From positions 43,629-107,628 of the forward strand of contig WBSF01000005.1 of NCBI GenBank assembly GCA_008923315.1: a stretch of DNA of 64,000 bases, read 5' to 3'. The position numbers and the translations under genes were made by a program. Shown here in pieces: positions 51,076-60,757 of the stretch (its first letter is position 1; every line of letters begins with the position of its first letter). This stretch comes from Betaproteobacteria bacterium SCN1. Its GTDB lineage: Bacteria > Pseudomonadota > Gammaproteobacteria > Burkholderiales > Thiobacillaceae. The notes under the pieces were generated by a model. It was given only the letters and a program-made list of their open reading frames with translations, searched no databases and was not told the DNA's origin.

Positions 51076-51150
51076 GGGCAGTTAGCTCAGCGGTAGAGCA
51101 TCGCCTTCACACGGCGGGGGTCACAGGTTCAAACCCTGTACTGCCCACCA
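51076..51150 (+). tRNA. tRNA-Val(CAC)
   Basis: A 75-nt cloverleaf with acceptor GGGCAGT/ACTGCCC, D arm GCTC/GAGC, anticodon loop TTCACAC (anticodon CAC, reads GTG), T arm with TTCAAAC loop and encoded CCA. It lies between gltX and the helicase gene. Confidence 0.95.
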
Positions 51151-51293
51151 CCCGAACACTTCCGTCTGGCCATTCCGGCCAGACCGCCCGCCTCCACCAA
51201 TCGATGCGGGCTTCCCTGACGATCTCGCGATCCTCACTTCGTCTGCCTCGATTGGTGTTGCCACAAACGCAACGGGCCGTCGCAGGAACCCAT

Positions 51294-52769
51294 ATGACTA
51301 TTGAAACGACCCCGGCCGCCCCGGCTTTCACCGAGCTCGGCTTGGCCGAACCCATTCTGCGTGCCGTCGCCGACACCGGCTACACCACGCCCACTCCCAT
51401 CCAGGCGCAGGCAATTCCGCAGGTGCTCGCCGGTGGCGACCTGCTCGCCGCCGCGCAAACCGGCACCGGCAAGACCGCCGGCTTCACCCTGCCGATCCTG
51501 CATCATCTTTCCACCCGAGCCGTGCCCGCCAAACCCGGCCACCCCCGCTGCCTCATCCTGGTGCCCACGCGCGAACTCGCCGCGCAGGTCGAGGAATCGG
51601 TGAAAACCTACGGCAAGTACCTCTCGCTCACATCGATGGTGATGTTCGGCGGCGTCAACATCAATCCGCAGTTCAAGGCGCTGAAATCGCACGTCGATAT
51701 CCTCGTCGCTACGCCCGGCCGTCTGCTCGACCATCTGGGCCAGAAGACGGTGGACCTCTCCGGCGTCGAGATCCTGGTGCTCGACGAGGCCGACCGCATG
51801 CTGGATATGGGCTTCATCCGCGACATCAAGAAGGTGCTCGCGGTGCTGCCGAAGCAGCGCCAGAACCTGCTGTTCTCGGCGACCTTCTCCGACGAAATCC
51901 GCACGCTCGCCAACGGCCTGCTGCACAACCCCAAGAGCGTCGAAGTCGCGCGCCGCAACACTACGGTGGAAGTCGTCGAGCAGTCGATGCACCGCGTGCC
52001 GCAGGGCCACAAGCGCGACCTGCTGGTGCATCTGGTGCGCAAGAACGACTGGCAGCAGGTGCTCGTCTTCACCCGCACCAAGCACGGCGCCAACCGCCTG
52101 GCCGAAAAGCTCGTCAAGGAAGGCATCACCGCCGCCGCCATCCACGGCAACAAGAGCCAGTCGGCGCGCACCAAGGCGCTGGCGAACTTCAAGGACGGCA
52201 GCGTGCGCGTACTCGTCGCCACCGATATCGCCGCGCGCGGCATCGACATCGACCAGCTGCCGCAGGTGGTCAACTTCGAGCTGCCCAACGTGCCCGAGGA
52301 TTACGTCCATCGTATCGGCCGTACCGGCCGCGCAGGCGCAACGGGGTCCGCGCTGTCGCTGGTGGACGACGAGGAAATGGGCTACCTGCGCGACATCGAG
52401 AAGCTCATCAAGCGCAGCGTCGTGCGCGTGGAGGTCGACCGCGACTTCGTGCCGCCCGCACGGCCCGAGCCGACCGGGGACGACCGTCCGCCGCGCCCGC
52501 CGCAAGGGCGCGGCGCACCGCGTCAGGGACAGGGGCAACGTCAGGGCCAAACCCAGCGCCAGGGACAGGGCAGGCCGGGTGAGTCGCGCGCAGCCGGTCG
52601 CTCCGGCCAGCCCGGCGGCAACCGCAATGCGTCGGCCCAGACGCCCGCGGGCCGTTCTGTGCAGGGCAAGCCCGCGCCCAAGCCCGGCCCGCAAGCCGCC
52701 GCACATCCGAAAAAACCGCGTCCGCAGGCGGCGCTGTTTTCTTCCAAGCCGGGGTCGCGCGGGCACTGA
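51294..52769 (+). CDS. rhlE: DEAD-box RNA helicase, RhlE-like
   Basis: The 491-residue helicase has the Q motif (TPIQAQAIP), Walker [15 protein letters not shown], the DEAD box [12 protein letters not shown] (FSATFS) and motif [12 protein letters not shown]. The C-terminal 110 residues are a low-complexity, basic tail rich in Q, G, P and R (repeats of QGQ and RPG), common in RhlE proteins that act in ribosome assembly and RNA decay. ATG 51294 follows an AGGA site. Confidence 0.93.
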   Translation: MTIETTPAAPAFTELGLAEPILRAVADTGYTTPTPIQAQAIPQVLAGGDLLAAAQTGTGKTAGFTLPILHHLSTRAVPAKPGHPRCLILVPTRELAAQVEESVKTYGKYLSLTSMVMFGGVNINPQFKALKSHVDILVATPGRLLDHLGQKTVDLSGVEILVLDEADRMLDMGFIRDIKKVLAVLPKQRQNLLFSATFSDEIRTLANGLLHNPKSVEVARRNTTVEVVEQSMHRVPQGHKRDLLVHLVRKNDWQQVLVFTRTKHGANRLAEKLVKEGITAAAIHGNKSQSARTKALANFKDGSVRVLVATDIAARGIDIDQLPQVVNFELPNVPEDYVHRIGRTGRAGATGSALSLVDDEEMGYLRDIEKLIKRSVVRVEVDRDFVPPARPEPTGDDRPPRPPQGRGAPRQGQGQRQGQTQRQGQGRPGESRAAGRSGQPGGNRNASAQTPAGRSVQGKPAPKPGPQAAAHPKKPRPQAALFSSKPGSRGH

Positions 52770-52790
52770 AGCAGCGGCCCACGCGGTCGC

Positions 52791-53762
52791 TTACTTCATG
52801 TATTTGTCGAAGTAGGCGATGACTTTTTCCGGGTGACGACCGAAGTGGTTGTACCCGTCCCGGAAGCGCTTTTTGGTGTGCTCGATCCAGAACAGTTCCT
52901 TGTCCTCGCTGCCGAGCAGGTCGAAGGTCTGCTGCGCATCCTCCGGATTGCGCGTCCATTCGTCTTCCAGAACCTGGATCATGAGCGTGGGCATCTTCAC
53001 GCTCGGGGCCCACAGATGTGGCGTCATTTCCGCCGCGACGAACGCGCCCATCTTGAGCAGTTCGAAGTCGATCAATTCCTGATATTGCGACACACCATAC
53101 AGTTCGGTGAACGCATCGTAGATCGCCGCCATCGACACGACCATCGGGCTGACCATGCAGCGCACGTTCTCGAACAACTCGGGCCGGCGGTGGATGGCGT
53201 GATATTGCGAGTTGCCGCCCATGCACTGGCTGTAGAGCGCGACCTTCATCTTTGAAAACCGGGGGTGGCTGTCGACGAATTGCTTGACGCCGACGCAGTC
53301 GCGCCATTCCCACTGGCCGATGCCGGACAGGCCGCCGTTGGCTGCGGCGCTGTTGCCGTGATTGCGGATGTCGTAGGTCAGCACGTTGTAGCCCGCGTCG
53401 GTCAGGTGTTTGTACTGGAGTACGAAATCGATCTCGACAGCGTCGTATGCGCTCCAGGGTTCGCCCAGATGCCCGGGAAACCCTGCACGGCACATCGGCA
53501 GCGCGTGGTTGAAAATGATGAGCTTGTCGCTTTCGCCGCCCTTGGCCGGGATGTACCAGGCCTCCAGCGGCGTACCGTCGTCGGACGGGATGACCAGATC
53601 GTGCCAGCCGGTCATGCCGTAGTCGTCCGGGGTCTTGAACAGCACGCTGCGCAGCGGCCGGACGATGTTGGCCAGAAATTTGACCTTGGCGTGGTCTTCG
53701 TCGGAAATGGCCTTGAGTTGCTCAAGCGCCTTGTCCATTCTTTCCCTGGGCATTCTGCTCAT
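52791..53762 (-). CDS. Alpha/beta hydrolase with Cys nucleophile
   Basis: The 323-residue protein has an alpha/beta-hydrolase fold: the strand LIIFNHALPMCRAGFPGH (oxyanion region), DIRNHGNS, and a nucleophile elbow YSQCMGGNS with Cys180 where most family members have Ser. A late Asp and a His in the YNHFGRHP region complete a possible triad. Cys at this place is known in dienelactone hydrolases. AGGAGA before ATG 53762 sets the start. It is divergent from a LysR gene, its likely regulator. Confidence 0.82.
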   Translation of the reverse strand: MSRMPRERMDKALEQLKAISDEDHAKVKFLANIVRPLRSVLFKTPDDYGMTGWHDLVIPSDDGTPLEAWYIPAKGGESDKLIIFNHALPMCRAGFPGHLGEPWSAYDAVEIDFVLQYKHLTDAGYNVLTYDIRNHGNSAAANGGLSGIGQWEWRDCVGVKQFVDSHPRFSKMKVALYSQCMGGNSQYHAIHRRPELFENVRCMVSPMVVSMAAIYDAFTELYGVSQYQELIDFELLKMGAFVAAEMTPHLWAPSVKMPTLMIQVLEDEWTRNPEDAQQTFDLLGSEDKELFWIEHTKKRFRDGYNHFGRHPEKVIAYFDKYMK

Positions 53763-53894
53763 GCTTGCGTCTCCTGTGGGTTGGCGGGTGGACGGTTTGG
53801 TGAACACGCGTAGGCCGAATACTAGGTAGCCCATTGCAAACCTGTAAGCCCGTTAAATTAATCACAGTGCTTAGTGTGGATTTACAATAGCCCG
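53763..53894. promoter_or_regulatory. Hydrolase/LysR divergent promoter
   Basis: The 132-bp gap is AT-rich around 53845-53890 (TTAAATTAATCACAGTGC, then TTTACAATAG). LysR proteins usually bind such gaps at T-N11-A sites; I see candidates but no single clear one. Confidence 0.4.
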
Positions 53895-54872
53895 ATGGAA
53901 CCTTCCTTGCTCCCGTCGCTTGCCTGGTTTGTGCGTGTGGCCCATCACCACAGCTTTACCAAGGCTGCGGCCGAAATGGGCGTGACGCGGGCGGCCCTGT
54001 CGCAGAATCTCAAGTCGCTTGAGCGGCGGTTGAACGTCAGGCTGCTCTACCGCACCACGCGCGACATGTCGCTGACCGAAGCCGGGCAGCGGCTGTTCGA
54101 TTCGCTGCAACCCGCACTCGGGCTCATTGAGCAGGCCATGCGCGGAGTCAACGAGGCCGGCGCGGAGCCCTCGGGTTTGCTACGGATCAACACCGCTCGC
54201 ATCGCCGCCAAGACACTGATCGAGCCGTATCTCGGCGAATTCCTCGGGCGTTACCCTAGGCTGCGACTGGAACTGGTGATGGACGACGGGCTCTCGAACA
54301 TTATCGCCGACGGCTGCGATGCCGGCATCCGCATTGGCGAGAGCCTTGCGCCGCACATGATCGCCGTGCCGATCACGCCCATGCTGGAAATGGCCGTGGT
54401 CGGCAGCCCCGACTACTTCGCGCGGCATGGCCGACCCGATACGCCCGCCGATCTCGCGAGGCACGACTGCCTGAATTACCGGTTCACCACGGGCGGCGCG
54501 ATCCATCAATGGGAATTCTCCGCGCCGGACGTCGAGGGGCACGATTTCACGGTCGCACCCCAGGGCCGTTTCATCACCAACGACGACGACGGCATGATCC
54601 GCGCCGCCTTGCAGGGCGTGGGCCTCATCCAGCATCTCGATCTTGCCGTGCAGCAGCATTTGAACGAAGGCGCGCTGGTCCGGGTACTGCGACCCTGGTG
54701 CAAGCCGTTTCCGGGCTTTTATCTTTACCTGCCGTCCCGCGAGCAGATGCCGTCCAAGGTCAGGGCGTTGCTGGATTTTCTGATCGGGAAGCGCGAGGCG
54801 ATGAGTTCGACGCAGATCGGGAAACGGCCGGGAAAACCCGGCGCAGACCGGCGGCCGCGTGGCAAAAAATAA
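53895..54872 (+). CDS. LysR-family transcriptional regulator
   Basis: The 325-residue regulator has the N-terminal winged helix (FVRVAHHHSFTKAAAEMGVTRAALSQNLKSLERRLNVRLLYRTTR) and a periplasmic-binding-like effector domain (GLLRINTARIAAKTLIEPYL, GCDAGIRIGESL, GVGLIQHLDLAVQ). The extended basic tail (residues 305-325) is unusual. Being divergent from the Cys-type hydrolase gene, it probably controls it. ATG 53895 is preferred to an upstream in-frame start at 53874. Confidence 0.9.
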   Translation: MEPSLLPSLAWFVRVAHHHSFTKAAAEMGVTRAALSQNLKSLERRLNVRLLYRTTRDMSLTEAGQRLFDSLQPALGLIEQAMRGVNEAGAEPSGLLRINTARIAAKTLIEPYLGEFLGRYPRLRLELVMDDGLSNIIADGCDAGIRIGESLAPHMIAVPITPMLEMAVVGSPDYFARHGRPDTPADLARHDCLNYRFTTGGAIHQWEFSAPDVEGHDFTVAPQGRFITNDDDGMIRAALQGVGLIQHLDLAVQQHLNEGALVRVLRPWCKPFPGFYLYLPSREQMPSKVRALLDFLIGKREAMSSTQIGKRPGKPGADRRPRGKK

Positions 54873-54911
54873 TCGCAGAGTGCGACCTCGGCTGGCTTTA
54901 CAATCCGCGCA

Positions 54912-56411
54912 ATGGACACCCTTGCCAGCTACGACGAACTGCCCTACGACAGCCTGCCGCTGCCGGAAACGCAACCGGATTTTCTCGCCGCTCTGGCCAG
55001 GCTGCACGGCTTCGAGGCACCCGATCCGCGCCGCGCGCGCATCCTCGAACTGGGTTGCGCGCAGGGCGGCAACCTGATTCCGCTGGCCTGGCGCTGGCCC
55101 GAATCCGGGTGCGTGGGGGTGGAACTGTCGCGCGTGCAGGCAGAAGCGGGTGCGGCCTTCGTGCAACGGCTGGGGCTGCCCAACGTGCGCATCCTGCATG
55201 CCGACCTCGCCACGCTCCCGGCCGATCTCGGGGCGTTCGATTACATCATTGCGCACGGCGTATTCTCCTGGGTGCCGCCGGCCGTGCAGCGGGCATTGCT
55301 CGACGTATGCCGCCGACATCTTTCGCCCAGCGGGGTCGCTTATGTGAGCTTCAACGTCGCGGCGGGCTGGCAACGCCTGCAGCCGCTGCGTACGGCGCTG
55401 CTCGAACGCACGGCCGCCGGACTGCCTGCGCCCGAACGACACCGCCAGGCGTTGCGGGTGCTGGCCGACCTGGAAACCGAATGGCGCGATCCGTTGTTGC
55501 TGAAGGAAATCGCCTATCTCAGGACGGCTGCGCCCTCGTATCTCTTTCATGAATATCTGGCCGACATCAATGCGCCGATGCCGTTTGCGGATTTCGTCGC
55601 CGCGCTCGATGCGCATGGTCTGCGGTATGTGGGGGAGGCCGGCCCGCGCCGTGCGCGGGTGGAACTGGAAAACGCCTGGGGATTGATTCCGGAAAGCATG
55701 GCGGGGCGCTGGACGGATGCCGAGATCGCGCTCGACGACGCCTTTGCCACGCGTTTCCGCCGCGCCGTGGTCGCACGCGCGGATGCACCTTGTGCGCAGC
55801 CGCCGCGAGCCGGTGCGCTCGACGGTCTGGCCTTGCATGCGGATTTGCGCTGCGACGAGGCAGTCGATCTGGATGACGAGGTGGAACAGGTTTTCGTCAA
55901 TCCCGCAGGCAACCGTTTTCCTGTGACATCGCCTGCCCTGAAGGCAGCGCTGATGCTGCTGTCGATGCGCTATCCCGCCGCCATCGATTATCCCGGCCTG
56001 CGGGATGCCGCGCGCGCGCTGCTTGCCGAGCATGGCGCGGCGCGCTTCGATGAACCCGTATTCCGCGAAACCCTGTTCGATCTCGTCATGCTGCACGGCG
56101 TCGCGCCCACCGTGTGGCCCGGCAGTTTCGGCGACGAGCCGGGCGACCTGCCGCAGGCGCACGGCCTTGCACGTGCCCAGGCGCATTGCGCCGGATGGGT
56201 CGTCAGCGGTGCCCGTCACGTGGCTGTCGACCTCGATTTTGCCGGTCGCCTCCTGCTCGGTGCGCTCGACGGCAGTCGCGACATCGATGCGCTGGCGGCC
56301 TGGATGCAGGCCCGGCTCGCCGAGAACGGGCTCGCGTTGCCCCTCGATCAGGTGGCTGAGCTGACCCTGCAGCAACTCTGGCTTTACGTGCGACAGGGAC
56401 TCCTGGTCTAG
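54912..56411 (+). CDS. SAM-dependent methyltransferase with methyltransferase-regulatory domain
   Basis: The 499-residue protein has a class I SAM-binding domain (ILELGCAQGGNLIPLA near residue 45, VELSRVQAEAGAAF, HADLATLP, FDYIIAHGVFSWVPP) followed by a regulatory domain of the MethyTransf_Reg type (about 215-300; FHEYLADINAPMPFADFVAAL) and a C-terminal domain with no clear role. The substrate is unknown. It lies 39 bp after the LysR gene and 33 bp before the nitroreductase-like gene. Confidence 0.82.
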   Translation: MDTLASYDELPYDSLPLPETQPDFLAALARLHGFEAPDPRRARILELGCAQGGNLIPLAWRWPESGCVGVELSRVQAEAGAAFVQRLGLPNVRILHADLATLPADLGAFDYIIAHGVFSWVPPAVQRALLDVCRRHLSPSGVAYVSFNVAAGWQRLQPLRTALLERTAAGLPAPERHRQALRVLADLETEWRDPLLLKEIAYLRTAAPSYLFHEYLADINAPMPFADFVAALDAHGLRYVGEAGPRRARVELENAWGLIPESMAGRWTDAEIALDDAFATRFRRAVVARADAPCAQPPRAGALDGLALHADLRCDEAVDLDDEVEQVFVNPAGNRFPVTSPALKAALMLLSMRYPAAIDYPGLRDAARALLAEHGAARFDEPVFRETLFDLVMLHGVAPTVWPGSFGDEPGDLPQAHGLARAQAHCAGWVVSGARHVAVDLDFAGRLLLGALDGSRDIDALAAWMQARLAENGLALPLDQVAELTLQQLWLYVRQGLLV

Positions 56412-56444
56412 ACTGCGTACACGCCTTATACACAGGAGGCAGCC

Positions 56445-57020
56445 ATGCTGCTCCCCGCGATCGAAGCCCGCTTTGCCTGTCGCCGTTTCGTTTCCGGCGA
56501 GACGCCGGATGCCGGGCTGCTCGCCGAACTGATCGAAGCCGGCCGACTCGCGCCGTCCGCGTTCGGGCTCGAACCCTGGCGTTTCGTTCCCGTTGTCGAA
56601 CCCGTGCAACGCGCAGCCGTTGCACGCGCGTGTTTCGATCAGCCCGCCGCCGAAACTGCTGGGGCCTTCATCGTTGTGATCGCGCTGGTCGATGCGCTCG
56701 ATCCGGATAGCGACTATGTGCGCAACCGGTTCGAGGCGGAGGCGCGCGGCGGCGACACTGCACCGGTCTACGAGGCCTATCGCGCGTTTTATCGCGCGGA
56801 GACGATGGCTTCGTGGGCATGCGGCCAGTGCAATTTCGCGGTGGCCCATATGCTGCTGCAGGCAGCGCATACGGGATGGGGGAGTTGCCCGATCGGTGGA
56901 TTCGATGCGGTGCGGATGAGCAGTGCCCTGGCGCTGTCACGCGCTGAAGTGCCGGCGGTGGCGATCGCGCTGGGTCGATGCGCACATTCGGCTGCCGAAC
57001 GCTTGCGCAAGCCAATATAG
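56445..57020 (+). CDS. Nitroreductase-family flavoprotein
   Basis: The 191-residue protein has the FMN-binding N-terminus (ARFACRRFVSGETPD), the GRLAPSAFGLEPWRFV segment and the later GWGSCPIGGFD, typical of NfsB-like oxidoreductases. These reduce nitro compounds, quinones or flavins with NAD(P)H; the natural substrate is not evident. An ACAGGAGGC ribosome site precedes it. Confidence 0.88.
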   Translation: MLLPAIEARFACRRFVSGETPDAGLLAELIEAGRLAPSAFGLEPWRFVPVVEPVQRAAVARACFDQPAAETAGAFIVVIALVDALDPDSDYVRNRFEAEARGGDTAPVYEAYRAFYRAETMASWACGQCNFAVAHMLLQAAHTGWGSCPIGGFDAVRMSSALALSRAEVPAVAIALGRCAHSAAERLRKPI

Positions 57021-57889
57021 CCATTCCAGGCAGCGGCCCGCGCGGCCGCTCGGAAGTCTTCTTTACCGCGCCGACAGCAGGGGTATGCACGCATGTCGCG
57101 GACAGGCGGATAGCACGATCGGGATGTGGCACGCCGTGTGCAGTACGCTTTGCAGGCTCAACGGGTGAATCGACGCCGGCGATTGCGTGCGACGGTCTCC
57201 TGTTGTCCGTGTTTTGCAGGATATTGATTCCAGCCGGCCACGAACAGAGCGCGTTGTGAAATGACGTAACATATTTGTACGGCCACCGTGACAATTCGAA
57301 CTCCGATTGCTCCAGATTCATTACACGAATTTCGCCTTGAATATTTAGCTGGGTGTAATGGGCTTGCATAAAAACTTGAATTCAAGCGTTTCAGGCATCA
57401 GGTGGAATTACGGATTGCGTACCGGGCAACGGTCTGATGGTTGGCACATTGCATGCTTATTCCCCTGTCGAAATCGAAATGATGCAAAGGACCAGCGGGG
57501 CTCAACTATGTCGAGAACCTGGTTCTCGATAGATGAAGATGAGTTCCGACGTTGATGAAAAGAGGTCGTGCATTCCCGATTGACTGTCAGGTTGGCGCTG
57601 ACGCTCGATAGCGGTCTTTGATCAGCTTGTTTCGGAAGACCCTGTACATTCGTCGCGACGAATTGGTGCGCATCATTTTCCCCGTCCTGCCGGGCCTTGT
57701 CATTGAGGCGGCCATACTGTCGTACGTTTCGCAGGTTCGCGGTGGTGGAACTGGTCAATGCATTGTTTGGCAGGCGGCCGGCGTATGGGTGCTATTTCGG
57801 TCACCGACTGGAGAGCCTCTACCTGTCGGCGGAATCGTCGCGGATGAACCGGGGCACGGACTGTCCGGATGAAAAAAGGAGCCGAAAAC
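57021..57889. other. 869-bp gap without a convincing gene
   Basis: The stretch is less GC-rich than its surroundings, especially 57250-57560. It contains an 8-bp inverted repeat CATTACAC/GTGTAATG (about 57321 and 57352), a 12-bp palindrome CTTGAATTCAAG (about 57374), and only short broken reading frames on both strands. It may be a decayed insertion or a region with RNA or regulatory content; nothing is recognisable. Confidence 0.45.
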
Positions 57890-59299
57890 ATGACAAAACA
57901 TATTGCGATAGTGGGCGGTGGGCCCGCCGGATACGTCGCCGCGTCGCATGCGGCAGCGGAAGGCGCGCGCGTGACGCTGATCGATCCTGCACCCCTGGGA
58001 GGCACCTGCCTGCATCGGGGCTGCATCCCGACCAAGACACTGGTGGAGGTCTGCAATCTGCTCGACAAGATGCGGCGGGCGGAATCGTACGGTATCCGCG
58101 TTTCGGGGCCGGTAGAGGCCGACTGGCCTGGAATGCGCAACAAGGCGGGCAAGGTCATCGGTTTGCTGAATACGGGCATCAACAGTCTCATGGCGGATCG
58201 CCGTGTCGTACACATGCAGGGACGCGGACGCATCCTGGATGGACGGCGCGTGGAAGTGTCTGGGCACGGCGTGGTCGAGGCGGATGCGGTGCTCGTCAGC
58301 ACCGGCTCGACGCCGATCCTGCCGGACAGCTTTGCCGTGGACCCTGTGCGCGTAGCGACCAGCGACGATCTGCTGCAATGGGACAGCCTGCCGAAGACAC
58401 TGTTGATCGTGGGCGACGGCGTGGTGGCCTGTGAATTCGCCTTCATCATGAACACCCTCGGCGTTGCGGTCACGATGGTAGCCATGGGCGCACGTCCTCT
58501 GCCGTTCATCGACAGCGACATTTCTGCCGTCGTACAGCGCGAAATGCGTCGGCGCGGCATTCAATTCATCGGCAATTGCGCGGTCGAGGGGCTGGTCGCC
58601 GTTGCCGACGGCATCGCTGCACGGACCCGGGACAAAGAAGTGGCATCAGCAGAGCGTGCGCTGGTAGCCATCGGCCGGCGCCCCAATACACATGGACTCG
58701 GGCTGGACGCGGCCGGCGTGGCGCTGGGACCGCGCGGCGCCATAGCCACCGATGCCTACATGCAAACGAACCTCGAAGGGCTGTACGCGGTTGGCGACGT
58801 CAACGGCAGGCTGGCGCTTGCGCACGCCGCGTCGGCGCAGGCCCATTCGGCCGTCGATCACGCGCTCGGCGTGGAGTGTGCGCCGCTGGACGAATCGATC
58901 GTTCCGTGGGCCGTGTTCACCATGCCCGAGATCGGATGCGTCGGCATGACCGAGCAGCGTGCCATCGAAAGCGGCCATGCCGTCAGTGTCGGCAAATTCG
59001 ATCTGCGCGGGCTGGGCAAGGCGCAGGCCATGAGCGAACTGACCGGCATGGCAAAAGTCGTGGCGGACCGTATCAGCGGGCGTCTCCTCGGCGTTCACAT
59101 CATCGGCGCCCATGCGTCGGATATGGTTCACGAGGCCGCCGTTCTGTTGCGGCAGAACGCAACCGTGCATGCCATCACGCAGACGGTTCACGCCCACCCG
59201 ACGCTTTCGGAGGCGATACAGGAGGCGGCCGAGGATGCGTTGGGCCAGGCGGTGCACAAGCCCATGAAAAACAAGGCGGCGGCGCCCGCACCCGCATAG
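57890..59299 (+). CDS. Dihydrolipoamide dehydrogenase-family flavoprotein
   Basis: The 469-residue protein has the FAD site IAIVGGGPAGYVAASHAA, the redox disulfide GGTCLHRGCIPTKTLVE (Cys43 and Cys48), an NAD site around LLIVGDGVVACEFAFIMNTLG (the canonical GxGxxG reads GDGVVA), AVGDVNGRLALAH, and the C-terminal His-Glu pair HAHPTLSEAIQEA. It should oxidise dihydrolipoyl groups. It is a stand-alone gene, not in a dehydrogenase-complex operon, and could serve the lone lipoyl protein at 27029. AAAAGGAG before ATG 57890 sets the start. Confidence 0.9.
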   Translation: MTKHIAIVGGGPAGYVAASHAAAEGARVTLIDPAPLGGTCLHRGCIPTKTLVEVCNLLDKMRRAESYGIRVSGPVEADWPGMRNKAGKVIGLLNTGINSLMADRRVVHMQGRGRILDGRRVEVSGHGVVEADAVLVSTGSTPILPDSFAVDPVRVATSDDLLQWDSLPKTLLIVGDGVVACEFAFIMNTLGVAVTMVAMGARPLPFIDSDISAVVQREMRRRGIQFIGNCAVEGLVAVADGIAARTRDKEVASAERALVAIGRRPNTHGLGLDAAGVALGPRGAIATDAYMQTNLEGLYAVGDVNGRLALAHAASAQAHSAVDHALGVECAPLDESIVPWAVFTMPEIGCVGMTEQRAIESGHAVSVGKFDLRGLGKAQAMSELTGMAKVVADRISGRLLGVHIIGAHASDMVHEAAVLLRQNATVHAITQTVHAHPTLSEAIQEAAEDALGQAVHKPMKNKAAAPAPA

Positions 59300-59325
59300 C
59301 CCGACAGCAGATCAGGCGGCTGGTT

Positions 59326-60105
59326 TCACAGGCGAGGTTTGCTGGCCTTGCTTTCCCGTGCCTTCACCGCCGCCTGACGCTGGGCCTCGATCCACTCCAG
59401 CGTGGACAGATAGGCCGTTCCCCAGCCGGGGACATCCGTCAATACCGCCGTCACGCGTTTTGCCGGCTGATTCGGCGAGGTGGGTATCGTGTATTCCAGC
59501 ATGCGCGCGCACTGCGAGGGATCGCGCACTTTGTTGACGTTGCGAAGATGATTCAGCCGCCAGCCTGTCTTGTCGGATCCCATGTAGATGCTCGACATGA
59601 CGCTACTGACATTCTGCGGCGCGTTGACGGTGCAATTCACCGCGCCATGCGGATCGAGCCAGATCGGTGAGCCGGGTCTGTCCAGATCGGGCTTGCCGTA
59701 TTTGTCGAAAAGCGCCGTCCGATACTCGCCCACGGTGGGCGGATCCACGGGGTTGTCGGTCTTTCTCCAGATCATCACGAGCTGCCCACCCTTTGGCGGT
59801 GGTGCGAAATGCAGGTTGAAGGTGTCTCCCACCCGCAGTCCGTTCCTGATTTCCATCTTGTCGGCGACCATGCGATCAAGGAATTCGGCCGTGCTGTGGC
59901 TGTTGACGCCATCGGTATAGCGATAGCTCGACCGGCTTTCCTGTATGCGGGCGGGGGCGATCCCGAAAGCCACGAGCGCGGCTTTGGCCTGCGCAGGCGA
60001 CATGCCGAGCTTGAGGCCGGCGATGTCAAGCTCTGCCGCGAATGCGGCAACGCTGAAACAGCCGGCGAACAGAGCCACGAGCGGACGACGGATGCTGAAC
60101 CTCAT
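59326..60105 (-). CDS. Secreted protein of unknown function
   Basis: The 259-residue protein has a signal peptide (cleavage near AFAAEL, residue 24) and a short motif IAGLKLGMSPAQAKAAL right after it. The rest has CTVNAPQNVSSVMSSIY and a C-terminal WIEAQRQAAVKAR helix. Not recognised. The GMS-x-x-Q motif also opens the mature part of the next protein (60190), so the two may be distant relatives exported together. Confidence 0.75.
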   Translation of the reverse strand: MRFSIRRPLVALFAGCFSVAAFAAELDIAGLKLGMSPAQAKAALVAFGIAPARIQESRSSYRYTDGVNSHSTAEFLDRMVADKMEIRNGLRVGDTFNLHFAPPPKGGQLVMIWRKTDNPVDPPTVGEYRTALFDKYGKPDLDRPGSPIWLDPHGAVNCTVNAPQNVSSVMSSIYMGSDKTGWRLNHLRNVNKVRDPSQCARMLEYTIPTSPNQPAKRVTAVLTDVPGWGTAYLSTLEWIEAQRQAAVKARESKASKPRL

Positions 60106-60189
60106 TTTTTTCGGTCTCCAAGGGTGGAGAACGTATTGTACAAAACTACAGGGGCGAATACGCGGGGCCGATCGAGGCCTTCGGGATGA

Positions 60190-60687
60190 TTACCTCGGTG
60201 CCTGCCAGCAGTTGTTCCCGATCTGCCAGCTCATCGAAAGCTGTTCGCCGGTGGGGTGCAGAACGTATTTCAGGCCGATGTAATCCGAGCCGCGCCGCCA
60301 GAACATGGCGAGCAGGTTTTTTTCGCCGTTGGCGACGACGCTGGTGTAGGGGATGACCTTGATCGGATTGCCGTAGAGGTTGGAATAGTTGGACGCGATG
60401 ATGACGAAGTGGCGGAATTCGGGTTCGACTTCCTGATCGAAGCCGACCAGTTTGTCATTGCAGAAGGTGAAGAGAAAACGGCGGCCGGCGGGATTGTTGG
60501 GCAGGTCATAGGCGAAAAGCCCGTCGCCGCCGACGGGCAGGGTCTTGTCGAAATTCCAGGTCTTGAGTGCCTGCTCGACCTGATCGCGGCTCATGCCGTT
60601 CCTGAATTCGCCGACTTCCCAGGCGGCGGCGGGGGCGGCGAGCGTCAGGCCGGCCAGACAGGCCAGCATCGCGTTTCTGATTGTCAT
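60190..60687 (-). CDS. Small secreted protein of unknown function
   Basis: The 165-residue protein has a signal peptide (cleavage near AAAWEV, residue 22), the FRNGMSRDQVEQAL motif shared with the 59326 protein, then a beta-rich part (FLFTFCNDKLVGFDQEV, GLKYVLHPTGEQLSMSWQIGNNCW). Two Cys (about residues 76 and 161) may form a disulfide. Not assigned to a family. Confidence 0.75.
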   Translation of the reverse strand: MTIRNAMLACLAGLTLAAPAAAWEVGEFRNGMSRDQVEQALKTWNFDKTLPVGGDGLFAYDLPNNPAGRRFLFTFCNDKLVGFDQEVEPEFRHFVIIASNYSNLYGNPIKVIPYTSVVANGEKNLLAMFWRRGSDYIGLKYVLHPTGEQLSMSWQIGNNCWQAPR

Positions 60688-60757
60688 GGAATGCCGTGGG
60701 GGTCGCTATGCGTTGCCGCAAGCATACCGCATGGGCCCGCTTGGCCGCCGGGCCGGT

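Noticed and set aside
54180..56870. An 896-codon open frame on the minus strand
   Set aside because: It covers the LysR and methyltransferase genes in antisense and shows no family features.
57408..57758. A 116-codon minus-strand frame in the gap before the lipoamide-dehydrogenase-like gene
   Set aside because: No ribosome site, no domain, and codon use unlike the neighbours. Short plus-strand frames in the same place are equally unconvincing.
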